A stretch of DNA of 64,000 bases from contig NC_056743.1 in NCBI RefSeq assembly GCF_019279795.1, positions 872,072,978 through 872,136,977 of the forward strand, in the 5' to 3' direction. Positions 23,346-35,895 of the stretch are shown here, in pieces. The notes beneath the pieces were generated by a model. That model had not been told where the DNA came from and searched no databases. It saw only the letters and a list, made by a program, of their open reading frames with translations. A program made the translations under genes and the position numbers. Each line of letters begins with the position of its first letter. Positions within the stretch are counted from its first letter, which is position 1. Origin of the DNA: Protopterus annectens. Lineage: Eukaryota > Chordata > Ceratodontiformes > Protopteridae.

Positions 23346-24640
23346 TATCAAATATTGTTATCTGTGTTAACACGACTGGCTGAAGTTTTGTAAATAACTG
23401 TAAATCACCCTGTGTTACATATGCCAGCATGACTAGATATAATTTTGTAAATAGGTTTATGTCTTTTGATTATCAATCCAGTTTATGCAAAATATTTGAA
23501 TGTCAGTGTTCTTCTGACTGACCAAATGTATATATTTTTTTCCTAGAGAATTCTGAATATATGTTATGCCGGAGTCAGCTGACCTAGATGTGATGTCATT
23601 GTGTGCCAGAGCTGGGAGAATAGAATCTTCACTGCAGCTGTTTGTTTACTTTTCAAAGTCTGATATGAGACAGAGTTCTTACAGCAACTTCCTGTTACTT
23701 TTAAAAAAATCTGCTATAAAAGGAAGCTCTTAATCAGTTTGCTCAGTTTGTTTCCAGAGCTGTTCAGCGGTAGTAGTCCAGTTGTTTCCCTAGTAGTTCT
23801 AGTCAATGAGGACAGACAATAGTCTGGCATGTGGACATAATTCCTCATCTTGCCTTGCTGAGTTATTTAGATCAGATAGGGGCACTTAATCTCCAGATAC
23901 TCAGGGAACTACAGCTAGTTAATTACAGGTTTTCTAGAATCAATGTGAGAGCTATTCTACAGTATTATTTTCATATTTCCTGTGTGTGAAATTCTGTTGT
24001 TTATTAGAACCAGTTATTCAGTATCTACATGTTTTATATCCTTTTATTTATTATTAAATGTTTTACTACCACTCATTGTGGCTGGTTATTTAGTGAATAT
24101 TTTAATAACTTGAGTGTGTCTACACTTATTGTGATAACATGAGGGCCATTTCGAAAAGCCTTACTGCTTGGGTACATGCTACCATTTGTTTCAATATCTA
24201 TTTTACCCAATATAATTGAACACCCCTTTTGAAGGGAATTGTGATATTCGACTACTGGCAGCCATTATCTTGCAATTTGGGCAAAGAAACACAGCAGGTA
24301 AATCTGTGTCAGTCTTTCCCAAGAGTGTGTATGTGTGAATACCACATATTTAAGAGTGAGTGTGTCAGATACTTAGAACTGGGACACAGTATTCTGAAGT
24401 GGTTAGTGTGGAGACTCATTTGAGGACCTGGAGTGAAGCATATAGTCCAGTCTCAAGTTTTGGAACCTGTTCCTGGTGTAGTCTTAGGGGAAATTGTGTA
24501 TTTATATCCCTGCTTTTAGTGACACTCCCTTACCAGAGTCAGTGCTTCACATTGGGCGGTGTGGGAGGTGTAGCCCCGCTCTTAGTTTGGGTATATATTG
24601 TCTTCTGGAAACAGTCATCGCTGTTGTAAGTATGTATGTC
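23346..24640 (+). repeat. R-related LTR-like repeat, copy R4
   Basis: Distant relative of R3 (56706-58110) in the same orientation. Both have a TATA-like GCTATAAAA (here about 23713), then a leader, then TTATTATTAAAT with TTGTGGCTG soon after (here about 24050-24080), then GGGAA-TT and a CTTTCCCA-G-GTGTGT block (here about 24315). This fits a U3-R-U5 order. No coding part follows, and similarity is moderate, so the limits are approximate. Confidence 0.45.
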
Positions 24641-24971
24641 TATGATTTAAAATGTCTTGTTTTGAAGCTTTCGGTGAAATATAATATAAAACCAAACTAG
24701 GTGGGGGAGGCTACGAACCCCACACCTTTCAATGTAAGAGGCTGTGCCCCCCATACACCCCTAGCTATATATACTAAGTCCAGGATCGCACTACAGTGGG
24801 GAAAAGGGCATACACCTTTTACTTGTCTTACAGTACTCTACATAGTGCCAGTATTTTACTTCAGTGAAATGAGATTTGGTGAAATCAGTTTTCAGTAATT
24901 TGAGCCTTCAACACTTTGGTCAGGGTGAATTCAAATTCAGTGAAATGAGCTTTCACTGAAACAAAGTAGAT

Positions 24972-24973
<2 letters not shown>

Positions 24974-25009
<36 letters not shown>

Positions 25010-25026
25010 ATATCTATATATATATA

Positions 25027-25064
<38 letters not shown>
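24974..25064. repeat. (TA)n microsatellite
   Basis: TA tract with a few CTATA interruptions, followed by a short T run. The sequence between R4 and here is unassigned. Confidence 0.95.
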
Positions 25065-25069
<5 letters not shown>

Positions 25070-25110
25070 TTTTTTGGAGCATGTATCTTAGCACAGGTAT
25101 ACATTTATGG

Positions 25111-25466
25111 CTAGTATTCTTCTTCTTCTTCTGGCTTTTCCCCATTAGGGATCGCCACAGCGGATCACCTGTCTGCTCATGACTGGCAGTGGAGTTTTAC
25201 AGTGTTGAGTTGCCAGCCCAGCACCCAACCTTCCACAGAAGGCACACACATGCACACACTCACACCTAGGGCCAATTTAGAGTATCCAATCCACCTACAG
25301 CATGTCTTTGGGATGTGGGAGGAAACCAGAGCACCCGGAGGAAACCCACGCAACCACAGGGAGGACATGCAGACTCCACACATAAGGCACCCAATCGAAC
25401 AGGAGAACCTCTTGCTGTGAGGCGGCAATGCTAACCGCTGCACCACCGTGGCCGCCCTAGTATTCT
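25111..25466 (-). mobile_element. tRNA-derived SINE, copy S2 (long form), with target duplications
   Basis: Bounded by 10-bp repeats CTAGTATTCT at 25111-25120 and 25457-25466. Read on the minus strand it has the same head as S1 (CACGGTGGTGCAGCGGTTAG, then TTCGATTGGG in the B-box position) and the same tail (TGTGGCGATCCCTAATGGGG, AAAGCCAGAAG, GAA repeats). Unlike S1, S3 and S4 it keeps an extra middle section of about 100 bases (25255-25360) including TTTCCTCCGGGTGCTCTGGT. It is therefore a longer subfamily. Confidence 0.85.
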
Positions 25467-25607
25467 AGGGTAGTTATATATTAGTAATTGGGAGAGATGT
25501 GATTCTAAGAAGTTAAATAAATATAAAAAACAATTTATATTTTAAAATTTGGTACACTGGAACCTAAAGAGTAAACAAATAAGTTAAATTGGTTAGAATA
25601 ATTAGTT

Positions 25608-25967
25608 GAGCTGTTGGACATGCTCCACTTAAAGAAATCCCAATCCCTCTGAGCTACACGCTCTAGGGACCTAAACCTTGTCACCACAATAAACAGAACA
25701 TGCTGGAGGGATAGATTCCTGTCCCAGAGGCTTCCCATACTCTGGAATAAACTACATATCTATATCAAACAAAGCTCCTCATTAGCACTCTTCAAGAAAA
25801 ATCTTGATTATTGGATGGGAAATAGGAAATTCACCCCGGAGATCACCTCTGTGTCTCTGCTCGACAGTGGCACAGGAAAATAATTTTCTTGGGTGGCAAA
25901 AGCCAGGGTACCTTTTTGGCTGGGCTTGTATAGGCCCCAGGGCTGATAGCCTAGTACCTACCGATGA
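25608..25967 (+). mobile_element. CR1-clade LINE, copy E, 3' fragment
   Basis: 360 bp matching the end of CR1-A: the C-terminal ORF2 codons beginning at ELLDMLHLKKSQSL, the stop after LLDSGTGK, and the 3' UTR with TGGC-AAAA-GCCA hairpin at 25894-25905. It ends TAGTACCTACCGATG, a worn version of the tail. It is of the A/B subfamily and severely 5'-truncated. Confidence 0.87.
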
Positions 25968-27094
25968 TTTTATAAGATATTTTTAAGCAGTGTGTAGATT
26001 CTTTTAAAGGCTTTAGTTAAGGCTGCAGGACATGTGTGATATTTTAATAAAGAGTTCAGAAAAATTCCCTGCAGTGGCTTATGTTCTTATTTTGTAATGG
26101 TAATGGCTTATTATCTGTCTCTCCACAGACTTATCCCCCATACAATTACTAGGGGAAGTTTCACAGCCACACACACTAGCTTAAAGCATTTTCCCAGCAT
26201 ACCTTGTCTGTGTCTCTGTCAGTTCTCTGGAACCATATGCAATTGGTTGTCCCTTTTACAGTAGCACTTCTCCTACATTGGGCTGACTGGTGTATTTGCA
26301 GTGTAACTGGTTTTGTCATGTTGTAATAAAGAAAGGATGGAAATTCTGCTGCCAATTTTTAATTATTATGAAACGTGTCCCTTGTTCCTGCTTGCAGTAC
26401 TATTTTCTGAATTTATCTTTTTAACACTTGATAAGTTTGGAACAAGCCTGGATAAGTACAGGACCACGCTACATCTTTTTATAAATACATTTTACTGATA
26501 TTTTATCGATTTATCATTTACAAAATTATGCAGCCCTATCAGGTGCATAAAGCATCAACTTCCCATGAAAAAAGGTTTGCCAGTTGCCGAAGAGAATTAA
26601 GGCTGTCGATTTTTTAACAGCAGCCTTTTTTGCCTATTGTGTTACCTTGAGGAAATCTCTTAACCAGACAGTGCTTTGAGGGAATTGGGAATTTGATCTT
26701 GTCTCATTAATGGTCTCCTAGACTGCACTCCTACTAACTACCTATGAACCCATAAAATATGTGTAACTTCTTACATGCAATATGCTTTCCCATCCCCTTC
26801 CTCGTTCTGTACAAATGTATTTGTTTCCTGCTAGCTCTCTTCTTCTCAGTACCATCATACTGAATAAAGCTATTTATGCCTTGTTTGTATATCTAGGCCA
26901 AATTATTGGTAACTCCTATTTGTCCCGCATGAAACTTATTTATTTTTCTCTAACCAACTCTTTTGTACTCAACTCTTTTCCTATTGATGTAAGCTATTAT
27001 CTCCCCTTGGAGCTACAATTCCCTCGCCATGATTATTCTCTGTCCTTCCCCCATATTTTAACTTGCACCTGTACTATTCTGTCCTTCCTGCTCC
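25968..27094. other. Unassigned DNA
   Basis: No recognised gene. A faint CR1-like end (CTAACTACCTATGAACCCAT near 26740) may mark a very old relic. The long open frame starting at 26782 runs into the following repeats and shows no domain. Confidence 0.45.
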
Positions 27095-27207
27095 AAACCT
27101 TATTTATTTATTTAACCTTTGTTAACCAGGTAAGTGAACTCATCCAAGGATCCTTTTCAGATACAACCCTGGCCAAGCTGGCTGTAACAATAAACATTCA
27201 TCAAATT
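27095..27207 (-). mobile_element. L2-type 3' tail, diverged
   Basis: TTATTTATTTATTTAACCTT then TTAACCAGGTAAGTGAACTC and CCCTGGCCAAGCTGGCTGTA is the complement of a common vertebrate L2-family 3' end. It differs from the main L2 subfamily of this window. Only the tail remains, and SINE S3 was inserted just beyond it. Confidence 0.55.
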
Positions 27208-27476
27208 TTTTACAGTAACATGTTGTTGTTGTTGAGTCTTTCGGCTTTTCCCAGTTAGGGGTCGCCACAGTGGAACTCCGGTCCACTAATGACTGGCAGT
27301 AGATTTTTACGTGCCGAGTTGCCAGCCCTGACACAGAACCTTCAACGAAGGTACGCCCATTCATGCACGTCTCCACACAGAATACGCTCTAGCTGAGAAT
27401 CAAACAGGACAACGTCTTACTGTGAGGTGGCAACGCTACTGCAGCACCACCACCGCAAAATGTTTTACAGTAACAT
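27208..27476 (-). mobile_element. tRNA-derived SINE, copy S3 (short form), with target duplications
   Basis: Bounded by a perfect 14-bp repeat TTTTACAGTAACAT (27208-27221 and 27463-27476). The element is about 27222-27462 on the minus strand. It has the tail motif AAAGCCGAAAGACTCAACAA and an eroded head (GGTGGTGCTGCAGTAGCGTT, TTTGATTCTC). It lacks the long-form middle section. Confidence 0.88.
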
Positions 27477-28104
27477 ACAGAAGGAATAATATTTAGCAAA
27501 CAATCTTAGAACTACATTAAGCAATACCTATAATAAATAATTTTATAAATACATTAATATTTAGCATTGTGACATAAATAGTTCAGTGAATAATACATGG
27601 TAAAAGCAATACCTTTCTTGAGAATGACCCTTTCTTCCTTTCCCTTCTGAAGCCACTCCCATTGCTTGAAGTGTAGCTGGTTCAAACAGTGCCCTGGGCC
27701 AGAACTATGAACTAGTGCCACACCCGCTAAAAAAAAAAAAAAAAACAAAAATAAAAAAACACTTCACTTTAATAAACTGACTGCTGTATTGTGAGTTACA
27801 GTTAGGTTTACACCCCCAAGTTCTTCCCTTGAAGAGCAAAAAAAAAAAAAAAACAGACATTCCTTGTACTAGTACACTAACCAGGTGGCCATTTGCATAA
27901 CATGCCCTACCTCTCCTGCTGTTGCCATTTAGTTCCCACTTCTGTGCCCTGCCCCCAACCCTCCTTTAACAAATTTTATTAACAATTCATTTCTTCTTTT
28001 AAACTGTACCCAACAGTTTTCTTAAGTTTATACCCTGCTTCACTAAGCATTACAGCATTCACGATTTAGTAAAAAAAATTTCTTCTTTTTAAACTGTAGC
28101 CTCA
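27477..28104. other. Unassigned DNA with A-rich runs
   Basis: Contains adenine runs at about 27729-27745 and 27838-27853, which may be tails of unrecognised retroposed sequences. Nothing else could be named. Confidence 0.45.
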
Positions 28105-28349
28105 CACAGGATTGTGTTAATAGGATACCAGCTAGACACCTCAGTTCAAAGAGCTTTTCTTCTACAGGAAAAATAGATCTTCATCTAGATCGCCTTCTAA
28201 GTTTTTCCACTCAGACTTCAGTCACTGCAAGGGAATACCTCAGAAGTCTGGGTTTCATGATAGTCCTGGCAAGACACCACATGAGAAAGATGCAGCATCA
28301 ACACCCTTTATCTTTTCAGATCCCAATACTGGGGTTAGTCAGAAGAGAT
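28105..28349 (+). pseudogene. DIRS-like retrotransposon, left piece (reverse transcriptase C-terminal part)
   Basis: Across two frames the translation gives GYQLDTSVQRAFLLQEK, then KIDLHLDRLLSFSTQTSVTA and REYLRSLGFMIVLARHHMRK, then MQHQHPL. These follow the known order in DIRS RTs of a LG-x-x-LD block, a V-x-ARE-x-LR-x-LG-x-M block and a RLHMR-x-L-Q block just before the RNase H. The piece stops where the older L1-like element begins at 28350. It resumes at 36711 with the WW motif expected next. DIRS elements replicate by RT plus a tyrosine recombinase and lack an integrase. Confidence 0.75.
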
Positions 28350-28647
28350 TTTTTTTTTTTGTTAAACAAGAAATATCTTGATTAAATTATCACATATGAC
28401 ATAAGCAATCATGCATTTATATAAATGAAAACAAACCATATTGACATAATTTTAGTTGCAAACATTATACATCACAAACCATATTGATATAATTGAGGTT
28501 GAAAACATTATAATACATCTCTTATACTCTGTCCAGTCACTGTCAAGTCAAATATTACATAGCTCATTCAGATACTGCCTTCTTTTAAAGCTTGTTGCTC
28601 CTCTGCAGGTATTGTTCCCACAATTCCCATTTTTTCCTATGTAATTT
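28350..28647 (-). mobile_element. Older L1-like LINE, 3' part (ORF2 end + 3' UTR + poly(A))
   Basis: On the minus strand the ORF2 frame arriving from 36139-36400 continues here as KLHRKKWELWEQYLQRSNKL and stops at 28585-28587. A 3' UTR of about 235 bases follows, ending in a poly(A) (T run at 28350-28360). The split is caused by the younger L1-like insertion. The 8-base AGAAGAGA occurs at 28341-28348 and again at 36713-36720, a possible but weak target duplication. Confidence 0.75.
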
Positions 28648-28827
28648 GCTCCTACCCTTTTCTTTTTTTTTTTTTAAACAAGTTTATTGTTTTTAACATA
28701 CAAAATAAATATCATAACAATTTTATACAAGCAATTAAAATAGAAATAGTTATAACATTCAATAAAATAACCAAAGTATTTACAAAGACATCCACTACAA
28801 ATCAAATCAATTGATTAAACTATAATG

Positions 28828-31800
28828 TCATGCTATTGAGACTAAGATTTTTTTTAACAGGTTTTGTAAAGTATCCCATATAATATAATAAAATGTTTTT
28901 CTAGTAGTTCTTGATTTTATTGTCATCAATTCCATATGACACACTTCAGTCATAACATTTTTAAATTCATTAAATGAAGGAGGGGTATCTGAAATCCAAT
29001 TTCTGGTTATTATTTTTCTAGCCACTGCTAGAATAGACCATAATAAGGGGAGTTTAACTTTTTTAACACTTTTAGGAACAGGTGTGTTAAATAATATAAG
29101 TGATTTAGAAACAATGAAATTATCTGTGAAAAGGGCCTGCAAAAAATCATTGATTAACTTCCAATATTCCTTCAATTTTATACAGTCATAAAATATATGT
29201 GCCCAATCAGCATTTATTTCTACATTGCATCTTTTACATAAGTTGTCTTTATTATTTATTTTATTCATCATTAAAGGTGTATAGAAGGATCTATGTAAAA
29301 ATTTCCAAGTAAAAAGTCTCCAATTAATGGAAGAAGTAGTTTTATAAGCAGATTCCAATATATATTGTTTATCTTGTTGTTTTGGTGATTCACCATTAAT
29401 GGTAATGAAATAATTCCAATAGGTATCTGAACTGTAATGAGTTTCTTCTCTGATAATTTTATGTATGTATGAGAGCTTACCTTTATCAGAAACTCTATGT
29501 TGTAAATTTAATATCAAGTAATCAATCAGTATTGGAACAGATTCTTTAACTGTTAAAGACATTAAATCAATTTTATTAATAAGATGTTGTCTAAAAGTCT
29601 GAATTTCTAACCAACATGTTTCTCTCAAATCAAATTCTTGCTTTAAGAAGTCTAAATGTTTTACTTTATTATCAGACAGCAACTGATACCAATACTTTAG
29701 ATCATTCTCTGTGACTAAAAAAGTTCTTTCAGAGGTGGTTGACAAAAGCATACCTTGTGTATACATTATAGGGAATAGAATAAAATTCCATTCCTTATAC
29801 TTATGATGCATGAATATAAAATTATGATAACTGATAATAATGTTTAATGGGTAACTAGCTACATATTTTGGTGTAATGGATGAAGTACAAAATTATTTTA
29901 GTAACCATAACATGGGGCTATTTACAATAATATTTTTATGTATTAAAGAGATTTTCATGAAGTGAATGCTAATTAGTTCCCAGTAATCTTTCCATCTTGC
30001 AACATATGACTGATCTATTAACAAAGTAATAACTTTTATAATAGAAGAGATAGTATATAAATTAAAGTCTGGAAATGAAATGCCCCCTTGAGACCAGCTA
30101 TTAGTATGTTTCTTTAATGCAATCCTAGGTCTATTAGGTGCCCATAAGAAATTTAACATTAGTGAATTCAATTTCTTAATAATTATTTTTGTAGGTGGGA
30201 GTATTATTGATTGTATTAAGTATAATATCTTAGGGAATACTATCATTTTAATAATTGTGAGTCTCTCTTCCATGGTAAAAACATATTGTTCCAGCTATTG
30301 AAAAGATTTTGTATATTAAGAAGACAGGTACTATAATTATTATGTATAATAGATTTGATATCTTTAGTTAATATTATACCTAAGTAAGTTATCTGACCTG
30401 AGTTGGGTATATATTTGTTAAAATCATTGAGGACATTTTTTCGTGTGTATATTGGTAATATTTTAGTTTTTTCTTCACTGAATATTAAACCAGAGATATT
30501 TTTAAAATCCATCATTTATCAAATAAGGACTGCATAGAAGAGTTAGATCCAGCTGATGTAATCAGAACATCATCTGCAAAAAGTTGAATTTTAGATATTG
30601 TATTTTCATCTATATCAAATCCTTCTATATCAGTACTGTTTCTGATCAAATTAGCCCAAGGCTCCATTATTAAAGTAAATAATAGTGGAGAGAGTGGACA
30701 CCCTTGTTTTGTACCTTTTAAAATGGGTATTTTTTGTGAGACATATGTTTCTATCTTAATGTAAGCCAATGCTCCTTTATATAGATGTTCAATTAGATTT
30801 ACAAATGCATCTGAGAAGTTTGTGCACTTCAATAAGATAAACAAGTAGTCCCAACTTACTGAATCAAATGCTGAACTTATATCGAGACTAATAAGTGTTA
30901 AATCTTTCTTTTTCCTATTTGCAAAATCAATTAACGTTAAAGTTCTCCTTTTATTATCAAAAGTATTTCTATTTACAATAAAGCCTGTCTGGTCTATATC
31001 TATAATGCATGGGATGATTGTCTTTAATCTATCAGCAAAAATACTCATAAACATGTTATAGTCAACACTAAGTAATGAAATAGGTCTATATGAAGTGCAT
31101 CTGGTTGGGTCTTTATTGGGTTTTAAAATTGGTGAAATAAATGTGTATTGCCAAGATGGGGGAGTTGTTAACTCATTTTGGGCCAAAATAAAAACCTTAT
31201 GTATTAATGAGTAAGTACTTTTGGGAAGAATTTTATAGATCTCTGGTATAATACCATCATTACCTGGTGCTTTGTTTGATTTAAGCTTGTTTATTTGTGT
31301 AATAACCTCTGTATATGAAATATTTTATCCATTAGTTTAGTCTGTTGTTTATTAAGTTTTTTGTTCATGTTTGTAGTTATACATTTCTTTATTTTATCTT
31401 TAGGCTCCATGTTAATGTTATTATGATTAATTTTGTGAAAGTGATTTCTAAATTCATCTAATATTTCTGGTAAACTAGAAACATTGGAGAGAAAATTTCT
31501 TTGATATGATTTTGTTTATTCAACCTTTTTGTTTTATTTTTAAGTCTATGTAAGTATTTGGGACTTATTGAGTAAGACAAAAACTTATATTTCTCTAATG
31601 TTATTTTAACTTTATGAGTTAAAATTTCTTTGTATTTCTCATTTAATTTATTTATTTCTTCAATTACTTTTTGTCCATAATATTTTCTTTATTATTATGT
31701 TTGTATGAGTCTAATTTGCTTTGAATATCTAGTAATTCCTTGTCCCAAGATTTCCTTTTATTATTATACCATCTGATACTTTGTCCATATAAATATGATT

Positions 31801-32656
31801 TTAAAGCATCCCAAACATAAACAATGGAGACTTCAGGTGTATTGTTTAAGTCTAAAAAATGTTGCACTTCTGAAAGTATATAATCTTTATAGTCTTTTAG
31901 TTGAGTTAAGTATGCTGGTATCCTTTTGATCTGAACATTGTAAGTACTTTTTATCATAAACTCAAAGACAATTGAATTATGATCTGATATAGGACACAAA
32001 ATGATTTTAGAATTAATTAAGTCTGTAACCATCTGGTTAGAAATAAAGACTCTATTTTTGAATAAGTTTTATATCTGTTAGAAAAAAAAGTGTATGGTAA
32101 TGATTTTGAATCTGATTATTAATATCATTCAAATGATATAAATTAACAAAATCCTTTAAATGTTTTGCATTAGATGTAATTTTCCTTTTTCCTATAGTAG
32201 TAGTATCTTTTTCATGTAGGATACAATTAAAGTCACCTGCTAAAATAATATCTCCTATAGAAAATGATATGATCTTATTGAGATGGTGTTTCACTGTATT
32301 AATGCCAATTCTTGGTATCCAATATACATTGATTAATGTATATGTCTTTCCATTAATCTGTATTGTAACCATACAAAACATTCCTTTATCATCTTTATAA
32401 GACTTAATAGTTTTAGGTATGGGCATACTTTTATTCCATAAAATAGCCACTCCTCTTTTTTCTGAGTGTGTTCTGAACTAACCAAGACTGTATATTTATT
32501 AGTGGCTAATTTATCAATATCCTTTTTCAGGAGATGTGTTTCTTGAAGGAATACTAAGTTGGCCCTATGCAAATTAATGTATCTCATTAAACTTGCCCTT
32601 TTACATGGGTTATTCAGTCCATTAATGTTTAAAGAAATTCCTTTTAGAGAAATCAT
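28828..32656 (-). pseudogene. L1/Tx1-like ORF2 (APE endonuclease, reverse transcriptase, CCHC motif), broken
   Basis: ORF2 would nick target DNA and prime reverse transcription. On the minus strand it starts near 32656 with ISLKGISLNINGLNN and VFLQETHLLKKD, then LAGDFNCIL and ISDHNSIVFEF, the APE blocks. RT blocks: FISPILKPNKDPT, SYRPISLLSVDYNMF, LDISSAFDSVSWDYLF, GTKQGCPLSPLLFTLIMEP and IQLFADDVLITSAG. The C-terminal part (28828-29811) is open for 327 codons and has C-x2-C-x9-H-x4-C (CKRCNVEINADWAHIFYDC), the L1-type cysteine/histidine motif. Frameshifts or stops near 32060-32450, 31660-31190, 30512, 30250 and 29850 break it. Motif spellings such as QGCPLSPLLF distinguish it from the CR1 and L2 copies. 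Confidence 0.88.
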
Positions 32657-33194
32657 TTAGCTTTTATAAACATATAAAACATATAATCAAAATAACAATT
32701 AACAAAATAAATGATATTATACCTCCTCCTTTAGGTGTACCATTAATTATAGCTGTATTTATTGAAAATCTTATGGGATTTTGTATAAGCTTCACTTTTA
32801 TTTGTAGTGACAATAAGTTTATAAAATGTGTTGTGAATGTCAGAACTATACACAAACAACAATAAACAGATGAAAATAATATTAGGATTAAACATTGCAC
32901 CCAGCCTGGAGTTAAGAACTCCAACTTTGAGTAGCACATACAACTCAAGTTATCCCCCTATCCTAAGCAGCAGTACCTCAGCTGCCACCATATCAATTCA
33001 ATACTAACTATTATTAACTAAAGTTAACCTCATTTAATTAGATTATCTAGTAAGACAAAGCTAAACAATTTATAAATCAGCTTCATATAAACAAATAAGA
33101 ACATTTAGAAACAACTCATATTACTATGTACATCTATTTTGTAAAATACACTCATAATCAAAATAGCATTCTAATAAACTTGATAATGGGAACC

Positions 33195-33263
33195 GAGAAG
33201 AGAGAGAGAGAGAAAGGAAGAGAGAGAGAGAGAGAGAGAAAAAAAAAAAGAAAAAAAAAAAGG
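33195..33263. repeat. GA-rich purine tract
   Basis: GAGAGA runs followed by A runs and AAAAAAG units. A similar tract lies 1.1 kb away at 34354-34442. Confidence 0.92.
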
Positions 33264-34353
33264 GCATATCTATTTATTAAAAGTTTGTAAAAATAAGTTC
33301 TTATGTTCATTTGGATTCAATAACTTAGGCTATAATGGTTCAGACATTACATATATTAGGGTATTCCTACTTTCTGCCATAGAAATACAGTTAACAGTTT
33401 TAAAAACTTTAAATTACTTGCACCAAAGCTTTCTTCTCATACTTATTATTGCCAGTAAATAAAATATTTATACTCATATATATGTTTACAAGCCATAGTG
33501 CACAGCAATGTAAATTCCTAGTTATACATAAATCATTGTGAAGAAAGCCATCTGTATTTTATATATCTGAACTGCTGCTTTAAAATATGTCACATGACAG
33601 TTTCTTCTAAGATATAATCATAATGATACTTGTGCTTGTCAATTAGATAAGTCAAATGATTTATAACATTATATATGTTTAAATCATAAGTATTTATATA
33701 CAATAATATGTTGCAGTCATGTAAGCTTTCAAAAACATGTGTATATATGTTTTACCTTCTATGCCTTCTAAAATATCTCACTTGCTTACTATGGCATACT
33801 GAATCATTTAAAATCATTATAACTTTCATATTTTATAAATTACATCTTAAATAAGTAAGTTGTTATAAAGAATAACTCACATTTAGATGTCATAAAGTTC
33901 GTTTTTCATCACAAAGTCACATTTACAGCAGTTCTACTTCCTGGAACAGTGTTCTTCTTGAATCAGCGATGTGTCAGTGTGAAATCAGGGGTCAAAGTTC
34001 AAAATGACTGCATTCAGCTTCTCTGCGTATATTATGAGTGTTGATGCTTTTAAAACAACTCGAGGACACTATTCACGAGGTAACCCACATCCCAAATTGT
34101 CTCCTTTAACATTCTGGCGGGAATTTTAGTAAATGCAAGTGACTGACATCCATTTAGTAATGCAAATGAAACTAAACAGTGCAAAACCTTCGCGAAGTAT
34201 TTTAAAAGTCATTACAGTCTCTATGATAGTGAAACCAAGCCTACAGTTATTTAACATATTATACAAATTATTTTTATATGCCCCATTTCATTTTCTCACA
34301 CAAATCTTATTATATACATATATCAGTATTATCAGAAGCATATAACTGTACTT

Positions 34354-34442
34354 ATAAGAGAGAAAGAGAGAGAGAGAAAAAAAAGAAAAGGAAGAGAGTA
34401 GAGAAAAAAAGAAAGAGAGAGAGAGAGAAGAAAGAAAAAAAG
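34354..34442. repeat. GA-rich purine tract
   Basis: Mixed GAGAGA, GAAAA and GGAAG units. Flanking sequences differ from those of the tract at 33.2 kb, so a simple duplication is not supported. Confidence 0.92.
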
Positions 34443-35001
34443 GAAGCTACAAAGACTATCTACAAAGAAATATTACTTGCTGTTTGTATTAATAAAGTTA
34501 AACATGAAACATATTACTTACAACTATTTTAGTTCTAATTATTTGCAATTATATCATGACATATTATTTGTAATCATGTATAAGCAATAAAGTCATGATA
34601 TAATATTTAGCAACAGTGTTTAAACAGCATATATAGTTTTAAAGAACTAATAAGTTATTATTTCACTTTTTCCATATTTTACATCATACTTCTCTCCTTG
34701 CCCTCTCCCACCCCTCACTAAATGCATAGTTTATAAAGAATGCCATTATTTAAAACAAGAAGAGAAAGAAAATGTATCAAATTACTAACCTTAGGTCTCT
34801 TTATCACAAAGAGAAACAAGTTGATTGATAGCATGTTATTTGTTCCTCAGAGAGTTTAACTATTTATGAAACAAAAACAGTTCTTTGCACACAGAAAAAT
34901 AACTTTGAATAAATCTTTAAAATATTTGTGGCTTTCTGGAGATGCAGTAACTGTATTTGAAGAGATTAAGAGAGAAGGAGAAAAACAAAATATAGAACAT
35001 G

Positions 35002-35895
35002 TCATTTGTTTTTTAGTCTTTTTTGCTTCTCTGAAGTCTTCCAAGAAGTTCCTGTTGCCATCCTCTTTAACGAAGGACTTGCCCATTCCATATCTTCTAT
35101 TTTATCTAATATCTTATTTTTTTTAATATACAGCAAAGCAGAGTCCAAGTCTTCATAAATTCTAGGGCCATCAGGTAAAAAGATTTTTAGTTTGGCAGGA
35201 AATAAAAGGTAAGTTTTGAACTGCGCTTTCTTAAGCTCTCTTATTAATGGCAAAAAACCTTTTCTTTTAGTTATTACCAAGGAAGAATAGTCATTGTCAA
35301 AACGCACAGTTGCCTCATTAATTTTAATAGGTGCTTTAGCCCATGCAGATTTTAATACCATCTCCTTGTCATAAGATGATAAAAATCTTACTATAACTGA
35401 TCTAGGATACTTTTTGTTAGAGTTAAAATTAGATAAGGACCTATGGGCTCTTTCAATACCAAAAGAAAATGCTTCTGACAAGTCTAAAGTTTTGGGAAGC
35501 CAAGTATTTAAAAAGGAAGTAATGTTGTTACCTTCTATATTTTCTGGCAGTCCAAAAATCCTAATATTATTGCATCTAGATCTGTTTTCCAGGTCATCAA
35601 GTTTGGATTGTAGGTGTGTGTTCTGCTTCAGCAAAAACTCAATGTTAATTTCTTCTTCCTGGATTCTGTTCTCCATATCATTAACAGTCTCTTCTATACC
35701 TGTAATCTGAGCCTTCTGTTGTTACAAGTCTTGATGTAACAAATCCATTTGTTTTGTAGTTTTTTCTATGAAGTTATCAATTTTAGTATCCAGTTTGTCC
35801 ATTTTGGTTGTTAGTTGCTGAATAGTAGATATCAGAGACTGAAGCTCTTTCTTGATGCTGGAATCCTGACTTTTGCCTTACTGGAACTCATTTTG
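35002..35895 (-). pseudogene. L1-like ORF1 protein (coiled coil + RRM-like + C-terminal domain), broken
   Basis: ORF1p of L1-type elements binds the element RNA as a trimer. The open part 35710-35002 contains the block NRSRCNNIRIFGLPENIEG typical of the RRM-like region. It continues with RSVIVRFLSSYDKEMVL and a C-terminal domain rich in Lys and aromatics. Upstream in the same frame, after one stop (DL*QQKAQ, about 35729), lies a heptad-rich stretch with ELQSLISTIQQLTTKMDKLD and KIDNFIEKTTKQMDLLHQDL, a likely coiled coil. The probable start is ATG at about 35895 (MSSSKAK), joined through a one-base shift in an A run. Original length would be near 300 residues. One frameshift and one stop make it defective. 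Confidence 0.78.

Larger units (their letters stand above)
32657..35001 (-). other. Unusually long spacer between L1-like ORF1 and ORF2
   Basis: About 2.35 kb of AT-rich DNA with no recognisable frame on either strand. It contains two purine-rich tracts on the plus strand (pyrimidine on the element's sense strand) at about 33195-33263 and 34354-34442. L1 ORFs are usually separated by tens of bases or overlap. The spacer lies within the target duplications. It may be a genuine long inter-ORF region, a captured segment, or a later insertion whose ends I cannot see. Confidence 0.6.

Noticed and set aside
24701-24898. 65-codon frame with a start codon
   Set aside because: No recognisable motif, composition or neighbour supports a gene.
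26640-26755. Possible CR1 end at CTAACTACCTATGAACCCAT
   Set aside because: Only the terminal 15-20 bases match. The hairpin and ORF2 codons are absent.
26782-27258. 158-codon open frame with hydrophobic stretches
   Set aside because: It runs from unassigned DNA through an inverted L2-type tail into the SINE insertion, has no domain or splice context, and is most simply a chance frame in AT-rich DNA.
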